DNA of 64,000 nt, taken from NCBI GenBank assembly GCA_902728285.1, contig CACVBU010001207.1, positions 325,352 to 389,351 of the forward strand, written 5' to 3'. A model generated the notes under the pieces. The model had not been told where the DNA came from. It did no database searches and was given only the letters and a program-made list of their open reading frames with translations. The DNA comes from Clytia hemisphaerica (taxonomy: Eukaryota; Cnidaria; Hydrozoa; Leptothecata; Clytiidae). The position numbers and the translations under genes were made by a program. How positions within the stretch are numbered: position 1 is the stretch's first letter; the number at the start of each line of letters is the position of its first letter. Below, in pieces: positions 21,993-34,423 of this stretch.

Positions 21993-24900
21993 TTACAAGG
22001 CTCCTTCAAATTGTAAAGTAGTTCGTATGTAAAACATTATAGCATCTCTAAACATATTTCCCCTGTGGTTAACACAATTAGTAAAAATATCTTGGACAGA
22101 AAAACTTTGAAAAAATAATCGGTCTCTCTCGGAAATGATATCATCATGTCCAGTCAATGGGTCACGTCCAAAAGGATGTTCATCTGTTAGTCTGCCTTGA
22201 TAAGTCTGCTCGTATAATTCTATAGCTTCTTGTTTGGGTGGTAAACCATTTTGTGGGGTCGGAGTCAAACGGTTTGTTCTTGTTTTAATAACAGATGGTA
22301 TTCCTCGACCTGAAAGGTGATATAAAAACTTCCTTAGGAGATATGGATCTTAAAGATTTCTCGCGTTTGGAAGGGTTTTCTATGCATAAGAAAAGAAACA
22401 TAGTAGGAGCTGGTTATTTCTTGTATCGCTAGAGAGGTAGAGATTGCAACATAAAATCAGAATTAGAATATCCCAAACCTGCTATTGGATGTTCGTTCCA
22501 AGAAGATACAACTGTCCTCAACCCAAAAGCTGCAACCAAGCATGTTACAGATGAAACGCAAAACCTTTGAGTCTCATCTGTCATGTCAATGATATGTCGG
22601 TTATCTAAGTCTGCCAATATGCGTTTTAGTGGGTAATTAACACGGGAGTTAACTTCTGGCCAGATTCTCTCAACTGGTAGATTCTAAAAGCAGAAAAATA
22701 TACAACCTCGTCCCTCGTCATCAGCTTTTTGGTCAATCAATAACGTAAATAAAGACTGGGGATACACGGGGGCGAGGTTGAAAAATTTCTTTTTGAGTAA
22801 TAACATTCACGTAAATTTCGGCCCAAAAGAAATCCATTTAGAATAGTCTAAGAATGATAGGATCTAATAAACCCTTTAAGTGCCGATGACTTAATAACTG
22901 GTCATCCGATAATGTAAAAGGTATGCCGATGACTTAAAAACTGGTCATCTCGAATTTCTCTTTATTTGCTCTTTAGAGTTTTTTCAGAAAACTTTTTCCA
23001 TTTACCAGAAAATAAAATAATAACAGAAAATGACCATTTTTTAAGGCATCTGGCATACTTGACTACATTTCGTAATGACCAATTTTTAAGTGATCGGCAA
23101 ACAAAAATAGTTTTTCTGGAAAACCGCAGCAAACAGAAAGTGTCTTTATATTTGAATAAAGCTATGGCACTTAAAGGGTTAAAAAGGAAAGTAGTCTACA
23201 CATAGACAGCTCCAGGCTATTAGGCCATACTCTAGTTGGGGTTTTACACTCCTAACGAAGAAAGATATTCAGTATTCTGATAGAATATTCTGTTCTTAAC
23301 AGTTTTACGATCACGACCTGTCAAAAGAAGGAGTGAGCTAAATTACGTTGGTTACGTGCGTGTCGTGGGTCCGTGGGTTGGTGCCTTCGTGGGTGTTCGA
23401 GCACACGAGAAATTTAGATCGACAGGAAATTTTGGACATTTTGGACAAGTTCCTATTTAAAACGGTTTACAAACAAAATGAAATTATTGATGCTAAAGGA
23501 ACCACTGAACTCTAACAGGGTTTCAATCTTGAATTTTGTCGAAAATTGTTGACATTTTTAATAAAATTTCATATTTTCAAAATGGCTAAAAAAATCTACA
23601 TTGCAATCTGAAAAAATTCAAATTTAACCAAAAATTCAAAAAGCTGTACCGCTTCAAAGATAGAGGCCTAATTTTTGTTGACATCATACTGTAGAAAACA
23701 AGGTATTTTACCTGCTTTGATTGTGTCTGGCGATATGGTAAAATGTCATGTCTACTTCTCAAATCTTTGAAGAGTTCTTGCATACCAAGTGATAGGTAAA
23801 ATTCTTTTCCGCAATCAGCCCTCATTTGATGAAATATTCCAAAGTCCATCGCTGCTTTTCTAAATAAGAATTAGGAATTTAATTTAATTTAATTTAATTT
23901 TACATTTTGCAACGTTCTTCTGTTTCGCTGCACTCGTTTTTAATTGCCACATGATTGGTTTCTCATTTGAGCCCCTAAATACACGCTTTTTATAAGAATG
24001 GTGTCCATTACATTTTATCATGGATATTCTTAACTTTTTGGGGAAATGAAATATAAAATATTTTGCAGAATTTTTGTAGCAAAATTTCATGATGGTAATA
24101 TTCTTCGCACATTTTTAATTTTTTGGCCATTTTCCTCAGGAACATTCTTATAAAGTGCATACTTATTAAAACTAGTTTGCAGGAAATAGCTCAAAAAGTG
24201 CCCTAAACCTGAAAAATAGTATTTTGTTGGAATTTGGCTCAAAGGTGCCTTAGTGTCTGAAGAGTGTTTATTACGTCATCAGTTGCACACGAAGTTTTGT
24301 ATTTGATAATTGATTTGAAGTTTTACTATTGGGCACCTTTCCGTCATTCAGTCAGGTCCACACAGCTGGCCTGACTGCCTTAATTCCCCATGTTCATGAT
24401 TCCCAAAAGCTTTAAAATGTTCTTAACTTGTTCCGAACATTTTGGTCATCAAAAGCCTTACACTTTTTGAAAACCAGTATTTTGGCGATTTTGAGCCTCA
24501 TTGTTCTTATAAAATTGTTCTTAAAAAAAGTTTAAATTGTTTGTTCTTATGAAGCAAAACCTGTAGTACGTGTACGTTTATTATGGACTTATTTCCTGGA
24601 CTTTTTTACCTATACACTTCGTTGTAAATGATACCATTATTTTTGACGGGCATTGTCGTATATCCAACAATAAATCTTGAATGACCATCAACGGCTATGA
24701 CATGAGTTACTCCATACATAACCAGCTTCTCGTTCTGATCAAAATGTATTTTGTGTCCAAAATAATCTGCTCGATATGGAATAGGGTTAACTAAGCGGGC
24801 TGTGTTTGTTCTTCTCGCCAAGTGATTCTGTGGAGCAACGTGGGCTAATGCTTGACCTATCCTGTTATGTCCAACGCGTAATTGGTGTTTATGGGCTATA

Positions 24901-26665
24901 TATCCTGTCATCATCTTTCTTCCATAAGTCGGTCCAACCTACCAAAAATAAATAATGAAGTTTTGAACTAATCTTCTGAGAGCGTTCTACTGGCGATTAG
25001 ACCAATTTGGATCTCAAATTGACCGTTAAGTCCGGAATAACTACGCAGTTCTTTATCAAAAAGACCGGTGGGGTAAAATTTTTTTGTAGGCAAAAATGGA
25101 TGATGGGTATGTGCGGACGGTAAGGGTCGGTTTTTTCACCTTTCAAAGTCTCTCTAAGGGTTGGAAAAATCAGAAAGTTTTAAATTAGTCTCTCTAAGGG
25201 TCGGAAAATTCAGGATTTTTAGGAAATTTTTTGATTTCCAGAGAAAAAATTGTAATACAAGTGTCCTTGGTCTCTCTAAGGGTATGACTTTTTCTAAAAA
25301 TCTAAAAAATTAATCCAAAAAGTCTCTCTAAGGGTCACCTTTTCAGCAAAAATCAGTCTCTCTAAGGGTCGGTTTTCGGAGGTCCTGTCCGCACACACCC
25401 CTCATTCGCCAACCCTAGTACCCCCTCCCCGGCCTTACAATAAACGAACAAGCAGAAATTTTGTGAAAATCTGCTTGAGCCATCTTTGACCTTCTTTAAT
25501 GCAGAAATTCAGAAAAACTCCATGATCCAATATACACCTAGTCGAAAAAAATCCTCTTTATAGCTGTTTTTTGGCTGAAATTTTACCCAAAAAATCTTTT
25601 TTCTGAAAATCGGCTCCGTCACATTCGCTTTGTTTAAAAAATACAAAATCTGCTCGTACCATCTTTTACCTATGCTATCATACACTACTTCATGCAAAAA
25701 ATCAGAAAAAATAAATGATCCAATTTTTCACTAAGTCCGAAAAACCTGTTTTTAGCCGTTTTTTGCACCAAAAATTATTTTTTCGAAAATTGGGCTCCGT
25801 CATATTTTGACCACCACCATTTTGCACCTTTGTACCAAAAATGAAAAGATGCCTATGATTCAATCCTGAGGAAAGTTGGTAACAGAAGAACGAACGAACG
25901 AACGAACAAACGCAGCTTAATTTATAGGACCTCCGTCCAGGTAGGTCCAAAAAAAACAAATACAAATGGTCATCAAAAAAAACGAAAACTGCCATTTCCG
26001 GCATTATCATCTGCCAAAAAAAATTTTTTCTTCAAACCGGTCTTGAACATGTTTTGGGCAATGCTAATGTGCATCTTTTTACAAAAAATCAGAGAAAACT
26101 AATGATAAAATCTCAAGAAAATGCCTAAAACTATTTTTTCCGGCATTTTCGGCTGGAAAAAAACTTTTTTGAAAATCGGGCTCCGTCACATTTTAGATAT
26201 TGTCACTTCACATCAGTTTGAAAAATTTCATAAAAAAATATTAAGTACAGCTCGAGAAATTCAATAAAAATAGTTTTTCTGGCGATTCTCGGCTGTTCCG
26301 GTGATTTTTAAAAATTTCCGGCTTCTAAAATCAGGTTTTTAGACAATTATGTTTATGTGTGAAAAACAACGAAGTGTATGGAAAAAAATCCACTACTTGC
26401 TTAGGGTTAGGGCTGTTAGGGCTCAGGGGTTTCAATAAATACATTTAAGAACATTTACCTCTTCAGCTGCTGTGGCCACGATATGTTCCAAATAGTTGGT
26501 GGATACGCGTGGTGAAATGCCATGATCTTTGCAAAAACGCTTTATGGATATAATTGAAAAGCCTCTTTCACCTGGAAATCTACTCTGCAAAATGTGCTTG
26601 ATTTCCTCATAAGTCTTTTTTTGATTGAAGAATTGCAGCATTTCATCAGGGTTTACCTTCTCCAT
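21993..26665 (-). CDS. Integrase core (DDE) domain protein, five exons
   Basis: Exons 26665-26459, 24938-24610, 23859-23712, 22683-22479 and 22309-21993 (stop TAA) join in phase to 401 codons. Residues 1-69 form a small helical, helix-turn-helix-like region (TYEEIKHILQSRFPG, then SIISIKRFCKDHG). The integrase core follows with Asp 136 in HFDQNEKL, Asp 194 in RADCGKEF and Glu 233 in LPVERIWPEVN, a D-D-38-E spacing like retroviral and Ginger-type integrases. The C-terminal half (HPIAGRGIP, LYEQTYQGRLTDEHPFGRDP) matches the tail of a multicopy family of integrase-core proteins in fish and invertebrates. All catalytic residues and splice sites are intact. No TIRs were found around it, and its introns are full of other elements, so it behaves like a resident gene. 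The start at 26665 is the first Met before the conserved N-terminus. Function is unknown; recent domestication or an intron-bearing transposon are both possible. Confidence 0.85.
22870..23182. mobile_element. TIR element AACCCTTTAAGTGCC, in an integrase-gene intron
   Basis: AACCCTTTAAGTGCCGATGA-type left end (AAACCC) and inverted right end GGCACTTAAAGGGTT. The interior repeats the palindromic word GATGACTTAAxAACTGGTCATC near 22886 and 22929, with inverted remnants (ATGACCATTTTTTAA) on the right. Same architecture as the G-rich families. Confidence 0.75.
23980..24161. mobile_element. TATAAGAA-family MITE in an integrase-gene intron
   Basis: TACACGCTTTTTATAAGAAT at the left and TTCTTATAAAGTGCATA at the right, with ATTCTTAA words inside. 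The right TIR is worn. It lies between exons 2 and 3. Confidence 0.7.
25060..25435. mobile_element. G-rich TIR element, TCTCTCTAAGGGTC motif array
   Basis: Imperfect TIRs: GATGGGTATGTGCGGAC near 25092 pairs with the inverted GTCCGCACACACCCCTC near 25386, and outside these are GGTGGGG and CCCTAGTACCCCCTCCCC. The inverted right end reads GGGGGTACTAGGG, the same as the 15003 family terminus. The interior holds six direct copies of AGTCTCTCTAAGGGTC. It lies in the first intron of the integrase-domain gene. Confidence 0.8.
25440..26345. repeat. GGGCTCCGTCACATTTT repeat family, copy 1
   Basis: Units carrying GAAAATCGGGCTCCGTCA, near 25605, 25787 and 26172, followed by TTTGCA..CAAAAATCAGAAAA text. 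One unit ends in GAACGAACGAACGAAC and TTTATAGGACCTCC (25885-25935). The same sequences are in tandem at 41480-42600. It occupies the rest of the first intron of the integrase-domain gene. Confidence 0.75.
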
Positions 26666-26806
26666 TGCAAAAATTAGACAACAAATAAACGGTTGATGAT
26701 GTTCAAATTGTGCTACAAGATGTGTTACACAATAATGTGACTCACAAAGTTGAATTATTTTTTCATTGTTACGTAATACTAAAAACATGAAAAAGTGACT
26801 TCTCAC

Positions 26807-29251
26807 TCCTCAAACTCGATTTTTTATCAAGCTTGATTACGTAACTATTATATCGTTGAAAACATTTTTCTATTAGTTGAGGGCCAAACCGTGACATCTT
26901 TGATACGATTTCAAATGAGCGGGCAATTAATGATTAATCGGCCCTGTGAACTGGGAACTTTTGTAATCAGTAATCAGTCATACGATTAGCGTAAATAATT
27001 GTTTAATTTTTGTTTTGCCTTGCCGTAGAAATTTTAAAAATTTTAAAATAAGATCTTTCTAAACAATTTTAAACTTAAAACACAGAAAAATAGATAATAT
27101 CCACGGACTTAATATCTACCTTCCTACAAAAACATATATAATTCAGAGGCGAAACGTCGACTTGGCCCATGAAAGAGCGAACTTGTAAAAATATTCAGGA
27201 AATTCTTATTAAAAAAAGCCTGAAAGTACTTTTTTTATTTTCTCCAGCATCACCTCGAAAATTTTCATTTTTTTTGTTGCTTTTTTTTGCCAGTAGCCCC
27301 CCCCCCCTGGTTTAATGAGAAAAACAATTTTTGGTGATTTTGTTCAGGCATTTTTCTACCCATTAGACATCCGTAACGTTGCTTTTACATCCAAACAAGT
27401 TCATTTGATTGTTATGAATGTTAATTAAACGTTGAGAAAACATTGTTTGCATGATGCATCGAATTTGACGGTAAAAGTGATGAGTTACAAATACTCACAC
27501 GTGGTTAGCCTTTTTCTTAAAGATATCAATCAAAGTAAATATGCCTTTCTAACACATTTCATAACCAATTACACCAGCCGTATGTTAATTTGGGAATTGG
27601 TTTTCTTTTTTTTGCCATATTTCTTTTGCAAAAATTTATCACCTTACAAAGTACTGACGTCATTCGTTGTGGCACCTTGCATGTTGCGTTATGCAAAGAA
27701 GTAAAATAAACTATAGTCTCAAGAGATATCGAATCTGAAACGCAACGGAGTGTTATAAACACCTGTCTGCCGAAAAACAGAAGCAGCATGATATCTTTTC
27801 TTCTAGGAGAGCACATGTTATGACCTTCAATTTTTAATGCAAATGATGTGTTCTGCTTTCTAGGAAACCTAGGAAATTCACTATTTGTATCCCTAAACTT
27901 ATTTTGGCTTTATGCTGATGTGTTCTGAAATCTAGGAAAAACATTTTGCCAACATATACTTGTAATATTTTTGCTTTTCCTACGAAACATGTGATCTGAA
28001 ATTTTCTATGCATATATTTTTTCCGATAAAACTTTCAGAACGCCTTGGAAAAAAAGGTTGCCTCACTGGCTGCTTTCGAAAAAATAGAGATGAAAAATAG
28101 ACCGATATATCTGTTTAAGAACTTTTTCATTTGTAGCCGTGCCTTCACACCCGTGTCATTCAAATTACTTAATTACCCACTTAAAATTATACAAGCTTTC
28201 TTAAACTTTTTTCACTAAATTAACAGAATCAGAGGTGGGGGAGTTTATAACAATATCTATATAAATGCCTTCAAATTCTACAGTAGGTCATACTGAGATA
28301 AATTGATTTTTTATAAATTCTATATCATTAGGCAGAGAATTTTTCCCTTAATTCAAAATTTTACGTCAAATCATTTCATTATTTGCTACTTATCTTTAAG
28401 TAATTGTGCCTTTCGGAAAGGACGACGGTTAAACTAACTTTTCTCACCATTTATATTCTAACACCAATTTAAATACCTGATTACTTAATCCAACGTCCTT
28501 GTTTAATTAAACATCAATTATCTAGCTAAAAGTTCCAAATGGCGGTAGAAAAAATGAAATTAAAAATCAAAGCCACCCGTAGCATTTCTTTAGTCGTTAA
28601 TCCTAGGAAACTAAAAAACTAAAAAGGTGTCTTGGGATTTAATTTCTTACTGTTTTGGCTTTTCCTCAATTTACGATAACTAAAAAAATAGCAGTTAAGT
28701 TTACAATTTTCTATATTATTTCACAAAATTCATTGATGTAGCCAATTTGACTAGGTTGTGGGATAGCCGTGTATTTCACAGACCAGAGCAAAACAATTAT
28801 GAAGAAACTAAATGATAATTTTAATTGCATCCAGGTGGTAAAATTGGCTGAAAAAAATGTTCAAATTATTCATTTATGATGCAAAAGACATCAAAGATTT
28901 ATCTTATTTATCAAACGTTAATTAAAGGAAATTCCAATGAAATTACCTTAAGCCCAAAGTTACCATAGGTGAAAAGGTAATTAACCTTCGAGACGACATA
29001 ACTTGACCTCCACTTTTTATATGGACCGCATTGTTATGGACCTCAATATGGACCACCGTCAAAAATGGCGAATTGCATCACAGCACCAAGCAATCGAATT
29101 TTATCAGGGTTACTACATATACATATTAAAATTCATTATTTTATGATTTTAAATCAACCATTTAATCAATTCAAAATTAACTCGTTTTAACGCTATTCAA
29201 AAACTAAAAAGACTCCCTGTTTTTATAGAATTTTGAATTTTTGGGTATGTA
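26807..29251. other. Gene-free region
   Basis: AT-rich, no convincing exon on either strand. 27790-28000 contains several TTCTAGGAAA/CCTAGGAAA words that may be a worn short-motif element. A C run at 27298-27310 and scattered TTAATTAA are the only other marks. It must contain the upstream region of the integrase-domain gene, but I see no promoter motif I trust. Confidence 0.4.
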
Positions 29252-29992
29252 TACACCCCTGTGTCAGTGACCCAGTCAGATCCACCCCGGTGGTTAACCT
29301 GGTGGAAAAATTACCAGAAATAGCCGAATTTCAAGTCCCGGTGGGAATATGAGTGACCCCGGTCAAAATAAGTGGACATTTAGTAAAATTCTGCGAAAAT
29401 TCTCTCTGTCGACGTAAATCATGGGTGCGTTCCCTTGATGATATATATAGATATTTGAGTTCTCTTTAGTTCGGGAAAAAAATCGACGTTTGGTACCTAT
29501 AAAGTTTTCTGGCTCAGTGGTGTATCACCCATGAAAAATAGAAATGGACTTAACGGTCAAAGTTATTCTTATTGGAAGTGCCTGTAGTTCTCTTGTGACC
29601 TTATTCTGGCTATCTTTGACCTCCCCGTTGCGTTTTTAAGCTTTGAACTTTGAAATGCTTCTTTTAACGTATTAAAGATTTCTTACATGAAAGATTTACA
29701 CCTGCAGCGCTAAAGTTGTAATAAAGATGTTCTTGGAAAATTTCCGCCTTGCCCAATGAAACGAAAGCTTGTGAGAAAGGGAAAACAGTTTTATAGCACC
29801 GAGGGAATAATCAAAGCATACCGACTAATTTACTTGAAAGTCCAGATCTTGTTCTTTGCCCAGCTTTTCAGGTTAAATTTTTCAAACCGCTGACTTTTTT
29901 AAATTTTACATTGGAGCCTGATGAAATTTCAATTTGTTCAGAGACACCCGGTGGACTCTTAATTTCCACCGGGTCACTGAGACAGGGGTGTA
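29252..29992. mobile_element. CACCCCTG-family TIR element, 741 bp
   Basis: Left end TACACCCCTGTGTCAGTGAC and right end GGGTCACTGAGACAGGGGTGTA are inverted copies over about 24 bp with one change in the first 18; TA flanks both edges. The left 130 bp carry GGTGGxAAA-type units. The centre (29400-29880) is unrelated sequence without an ORF. Confidence 0.85.
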
Positions 29993-30094
29993 TGTATCTC
30001 TCTAATGTTTTGTTACTTTTATTCATTTTAACGAATTCTCGCCAATTAAGAAATTATCCAAAAATTGCGTTTTCTCCCTTTTTTCCACCTCTTA

Positions 30095-30480
30095 TACACG
30101 CTTTTTTTATAAGAATACACTGTATAAGAATATCCACAGTGAAATTGGCCAATAAATCAAGAATAATTCTAAAAATATCACCACCATGGAATTTGGCTGA
30201 TCATGCTTAAGAATGCCATTTTCAAAGCGTTTTCAATTATAAATTGCCAATTACCCCTAAGGGCCATTCATTTCACAAAAACGCCATTTTATGTTAGGGA
30301 CGTAGACGTATGTACTAAATGTCAAATCTAGTCCGATTTACACTGTTTTATAAGAACAATTTTATAAGAACAATGAGGTTCAAAATCGCCAAGAAATAAG
30401 AACAATTTTAGAGTTAAGTTCAAGTTATGTTTTTTTCCTGGTCAAAAAATTTCAAGTAGATTTTGCTTTTCAAAAGAATA
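30095..30480. mobile_element. TATAAGAA-family fragments
   Basis: A left end TACACGCTTTTTTTATAAGA at 30095 and a second, oppositely diverged start TACACTGTTTTATAAGAACA near 30339, each without its partner terminus. Interior words AAGAATA and TAAGAACAAT recur. Confidence 0.6.
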
Positions 30481-30498
30481 CACAATCAATGTAAGTGT

Positions 30499-30595
30499 GT
30501 CAGCGGCAAATAGGTCAGCGGCAAAAAGGTCAGCGACAAATAGTCAGCGGACAAAAGGTCAGCGGAAAATAGTCAGCGGCAAATGGGTCAACGTT
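30499..30595. repeat. 15-bp tandem repeat GGTCAGCGGCAAATA
   Basis: Seven copies of a 13-16 bp unit, each with GTCAGCGxCAAA or a close variant. It ends about 140 bp upstream of the TATA box of the RING-like gene, so it could sit in that promoter; no function is implied. Confidence 0.85.
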
Positions 30596-30734
30596 TTAAG
30601 TAAAAGTGTGAATAACACATTGACCACCGACATTTTTAAAACTAATAGAGATCATTAAAAAGCAGTTGTCAAAAACATTTTGCTTTGACGTTTTTTGAAT
30701 CTCTATCGGACGTCTCATGGCTCCCATGGTAAGC

Positions 30735-30743
30735 TATAAAAAG
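30735..30743 (+). promoter_or_regulatory. TATA box of the RING-like gene
   Basis: TATAAAAAG lies 56 bp before the ATG at 30791, which would put initiation near 30765 and give a 5' UTR of about 25 bases. The placement fits, though TATA words are common in this AT-rich DNA. Confidence 0.55.
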
Positions 30744-30790
30744 AGATGCAAACGCAAATTTACCACACTCGAAAAACAGATGCAGTCAAG

Positions 30791-33059
30791 ATGACAAGTG
30801 CAGATATAAACCTAACCTTCTTCACAGAAAATAATGGATCAAGGTCAGAACGAACATTTAGAAAAAGTCAAGTCACAGTATCAAGACTTTCTACGGTATT
30901 TAAGGTGAGCTTTTACTGACCTTCTATCACTCATTTTGTAAACAGTTATGGTAATGACCGAAAATTTAAAACAGTCCAACATTTAATTCTAAATATTTTT
31001 TGAGTCCGATTAAAAGCAGAGCGGAAAGTTGCTGACTCTGCAGAAAATAAGAAATATTTATTCTAAAATTTTGGGTTTCAAAAAAAGTATTGAATTATTA
31101 ATGAATTCCAGAGTGAGAAGAACAATTGTGGCTTGGCTATGTTAAATACAACTCTCTTTTTTTATTTTTTTTAGATCGACCAAGCGTCACTATTCATCAC
31201 GGAAGAGTTCAGCGGACCATCTGAGTTCCCAGACTCATCAGGAAATTTTCCCTCTCTTGACAACGTTAGGGTCGAAACAGTGTACGAAGTAGAAGGTGAT
31301 TCTTTGACGATTCGTCCAATACCAAGCACGCCAAATACGCCAAGCACATCAGCCTATGAAATCCCATCGTCATCTTCAGATCGACAAGGATCATCCTCAT
31401 CTCCAGAATTTGGCGCATTTAGAAGATACAATTTGCCTGGGTAAGTCTAATATTTTTTAAGCTAACATTACAGAATCACGACTGGGTACTGATTTTTTTA
31501 TGATTTTCTTTTTGATTTTTTTTCAATGATTGCGTTATTTTTACAGATTTTTACATTGATTTTTTAACTAATTAGATACTTTTGATCATAATCTGATCAT
31601 AATTATTTTTTAAATTCTTTAATTGGTTTCTATTTCTTTTTTTGAAATGTTTTTCTGATCATTTAATTAATGGTTCTGACTTTTGCAAAAATCTCAGCAA
31701 AAGAAGCAAGATTTATGTTGACGGAATTCACTTCTTTCTTTTAGACCGGCTCACCGAAAAAGAGCAAGAGCTTCTCAAGATTATTTATTAAAGATCTTTC
31801 TTGGCGACTTTGAAGGAAGAAAAATAGGTAATTTTAATATTTCTTTTTCTCTTTTTTTATTAGAATACTTAAATTTTGGCATGTCAATTTTCAGTCCGAG
31901 TGTTCTTATCTAAACTAGGTTCTAAAATCAAAAAGTATACATTTTTTCCTTGTTATTATACTTTCCTTGAAAGAACGTTTTGCAATATAGATAGCCAAAT
32001 CATTTAAAATCACAGCCAGGTTGGGTTTAAGTATCAAACATTGTAAATATCATTGTTTTTCTCTGTTTGTACAGTATCAACCAACAGAATGCAACATATT
32101 TCTATCAACGCATCAAATTCAAACGTTAACGCAATAACCGAAATGGCGCGCAATGTGTTTCAAATCGATGATTTGGTACTGGCCAGTGCAAGTGGATGTA
32201 TCATTGAAGACACGGAGGTTACAAGAGGTAATCATATTTTACTTGAAGTTTGACCAGATTTGGTGAGGGGTAAATCAACATGAAAAGTTGTGCGATATTT
32301 TTTGATTTTTTGACTTTATTTCTGACTTTTTTATGTTTTATTTTACTATTTGGACTTTAGATTTTTTGACTTTTTCGCGGAGATGTACTATAATTTAGTA
32401 ATTTGAGTAATTTACTCCTCCAGATTCGGTTCCAATTTTTCCTATTATTGTTTGCTCATCTCTTTTTGAAAGATTATATCGAATTAATTAATGGAATCTT
32501 ATCTTTAACACCACGTCTGGTAATTTTTTCTCTAAAAGATCATATTTGCTTCATAATCATTTCAATATTTCTTTCAGATTTCACTTTCTGGAGATCGGCT
32601 GCCAGGAAAATTTACGCAGTACAGGAGGAACAATTTCAGAGACAGCCAACGTCTACAGCCCAGAGAGCAAGTTCTGATGACAACGCCAATCGAGAAATAA
32701 TTGAAAAGCTAGATTCAATGGAGCGTACCATCGAGCGAAATTCTCTGATACCTAATATTCGAAACATCAGTGGACTTGAAAACGCCATCTGGTCAACCAG
32801 ACTGATTGAACCAGTCAAGGAGACATTCCGTTGCGTCATTTGTCGGGACATTTCGTCAAGTCCCATTGAAATTTCCGAATGTTGTAAGCAGATTCTTGGT
32901 TGCTCGACATGCCTGCATACTTATACTGGTAGTTCCTGTCCTCTATGCAGGTCAGAAAATTTTTCAAAAATGCGATTAAATTGTTTTGAGAATCTATTGA
33001 GATTAGCTAGCTCGAGAACATTTGAATTAAGTGTCACATGCAACTCCAAACTTAATTGA
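30791..33059 (+). CDS. Ubiquitin-like / RING-like finger protein, five exons
   Basis: Exons 30791-30904, 31175-31440, 31745-31827, 32075-32227 and 32578-33059 join in phase to 365 codons; all introns are GT-AG. Residues about 40-125 are Ser/Pro-rich and probably disordered (TPNTPSTS, SSSSDRQGSSSS). Residues about 140-205 read like a small ubiquitin-like fold (YLLKIFLGDFEGRKI, then VFQIDDLVLASASGCIIEDT). FWRSAARKIYAV follows, then a short coiled region. The finger has cysteines 291, 294, 307, 308, 314, 317, 326 and 329 (CVIC, ECC, GCSTC, CPLC): an eight-cysteine RING variant in which His 319 is not at a usual ligand position. Similar fingers end uncharacterised proteins in several invertebrates and fish. 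It is likely an E3 ubiquitin ligase or adaptor; the substrate is unknown. Confidence 0.85.
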
Positions 33060-33078
33060 AATGTTTTTAGCTAAACAC

Positions 33079-33084
33079 AATAAA
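33079..33084 (+). terminator. Polyadenylation signal of the RING-like gene
   Basis: AATAAA 20 bases after the stop codon, which gives a very short 3' UTR. Confidence 0.5.
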
Positions 33085-33357
33085 TTAGCAAAGAAAAAGA
33101 GGGTATTCTTGAAAGATATTCACACTTCGAACTGCTTTTTATCTTTTGTACGTATACTTTTTAATTATTTTCACATTAAAATGCGGTTGTTTTAACGGGT
33201 TTTAGTATTGTACTACACACTCCTGTGTTAAAAACTTCACTTCGATTGTTTTAAGTTGGAAATTTGCAACACTTTCTTTGATAGTTTGAATATAGTATAG
33301 TACCTTATAAATATAAAATGCTGAAAAGCGTTTTAATTTCCACGATAAGATAAAACT

Positions 33358-33732
33358 AAAAATATTTCCTTTAGTTTAAATTATATTTTTTTCTTCGAAA
33401 AAAGACAACATTTTTGTTAAAAATTGATTTCATTTTTGTAGGATCATTTTTGTAACTTTTTTTAGGTCTTATACCTGAAATTTTCTCATCACACTTTGAG
33501 GAAGGGATTTTAATTTTGAAATGCAAATGCACAAAGAATCTCTTTCGTTTTAATTAGATTTATTTTATTCTTCAAAAAAAAGACAACTTTATCCCGTTTG
33601 TTGAAAATTGATTACATTTTTGTAGGATCATTTTTGTAACATCTAGTTTGGGAATTATACCTGAAATTTTTTTATCACACTTTGAGGAAAGAATTTTAAT
33701 TTTGAAATGCAAATTTTCATTAGTTTTTTCGT
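33358..33732. repeat. Tandem duplication of about 185 bp
   Basis: Two direct copies share GACAACxTTTxTTxxxAAAATTGAT, TTTTTGTAGGATCATTTTTG and CACTTTGAGGAA text, offset by about 185 bp. There is no ORF. From here to 34212 I see no gene. Confidence 0.8.
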
Positions 33733-34212
33733 TTTTTACATTTGAATGTCAGATTCAAACTTTGTTTGCATTTATAAATATGTTGTTTTAAATTACAAAC
33801 TTGATTAAAAGTTTACATCGTCTCGTAAATCTAAGAAACTTTTCATACAATTGTTATTAGAACTTTTTTTTTCGTTTCATGATGAAGTACGTATTCTAAT
33901 CCCAAAGCAAAGCATTCAAGGCATATTATTAAATTTTTCAAATCAAAACTTGAAAAGAATTCTCTCGTAAAAAAATCTCGAAAATGCTAAAAAGAAATTG
34001 GAAAACTTATGAAAGTGAAATGCTTTAAGCGATAGAATGTTAATTGATTAATTAATAACAATGATTTAATTAAAAGATGTTCATTTGCAATTAAAAAGTG
34101 AGAAATTCATTCAATTCATAAAAAATTTTTGTCATTGATAAAAATCCAGCATGTCAATATTTTAGGACGCTCTCATGTTTTCGACCAATTTCATTATGAA
34201 TATTTTTTAACA

Positions 34213-34423
34213 CTAGTTTTAATGGGTGGGGATTTCGAATTCTATTGTTTACAGCTCAATAATCCAGTGGGGATTTCCAAAATTTTAATGATTTTCCCAG
34301 TGGGGATGAGGGTTCAGTGTAGTTTTTCAATGGGGATGAAATTTCAGAGTATTTTTCTCACAGGGGAAAATTTTCGGCCGATATTTCGGAGGGGTCCCAC
34401 CGGGTCTGTGATACGGGGGTGTA
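34213..34423. mobile_element. CACCCCTG-family element, right part
   Basis: The right end CCGGGTCTGTGATACGGGGGTGTA is clear. Four to five AGTGGGGAT/AATGGGGATG units precede it. The left terminus is missing. Confidence 0.75.

Noticed and set aside
26395..26430. TTAGGG words as a telomeric tract
   Set aside because: Only two or three imperfect copies; far too short for a telomere or interstitial telomeric array.
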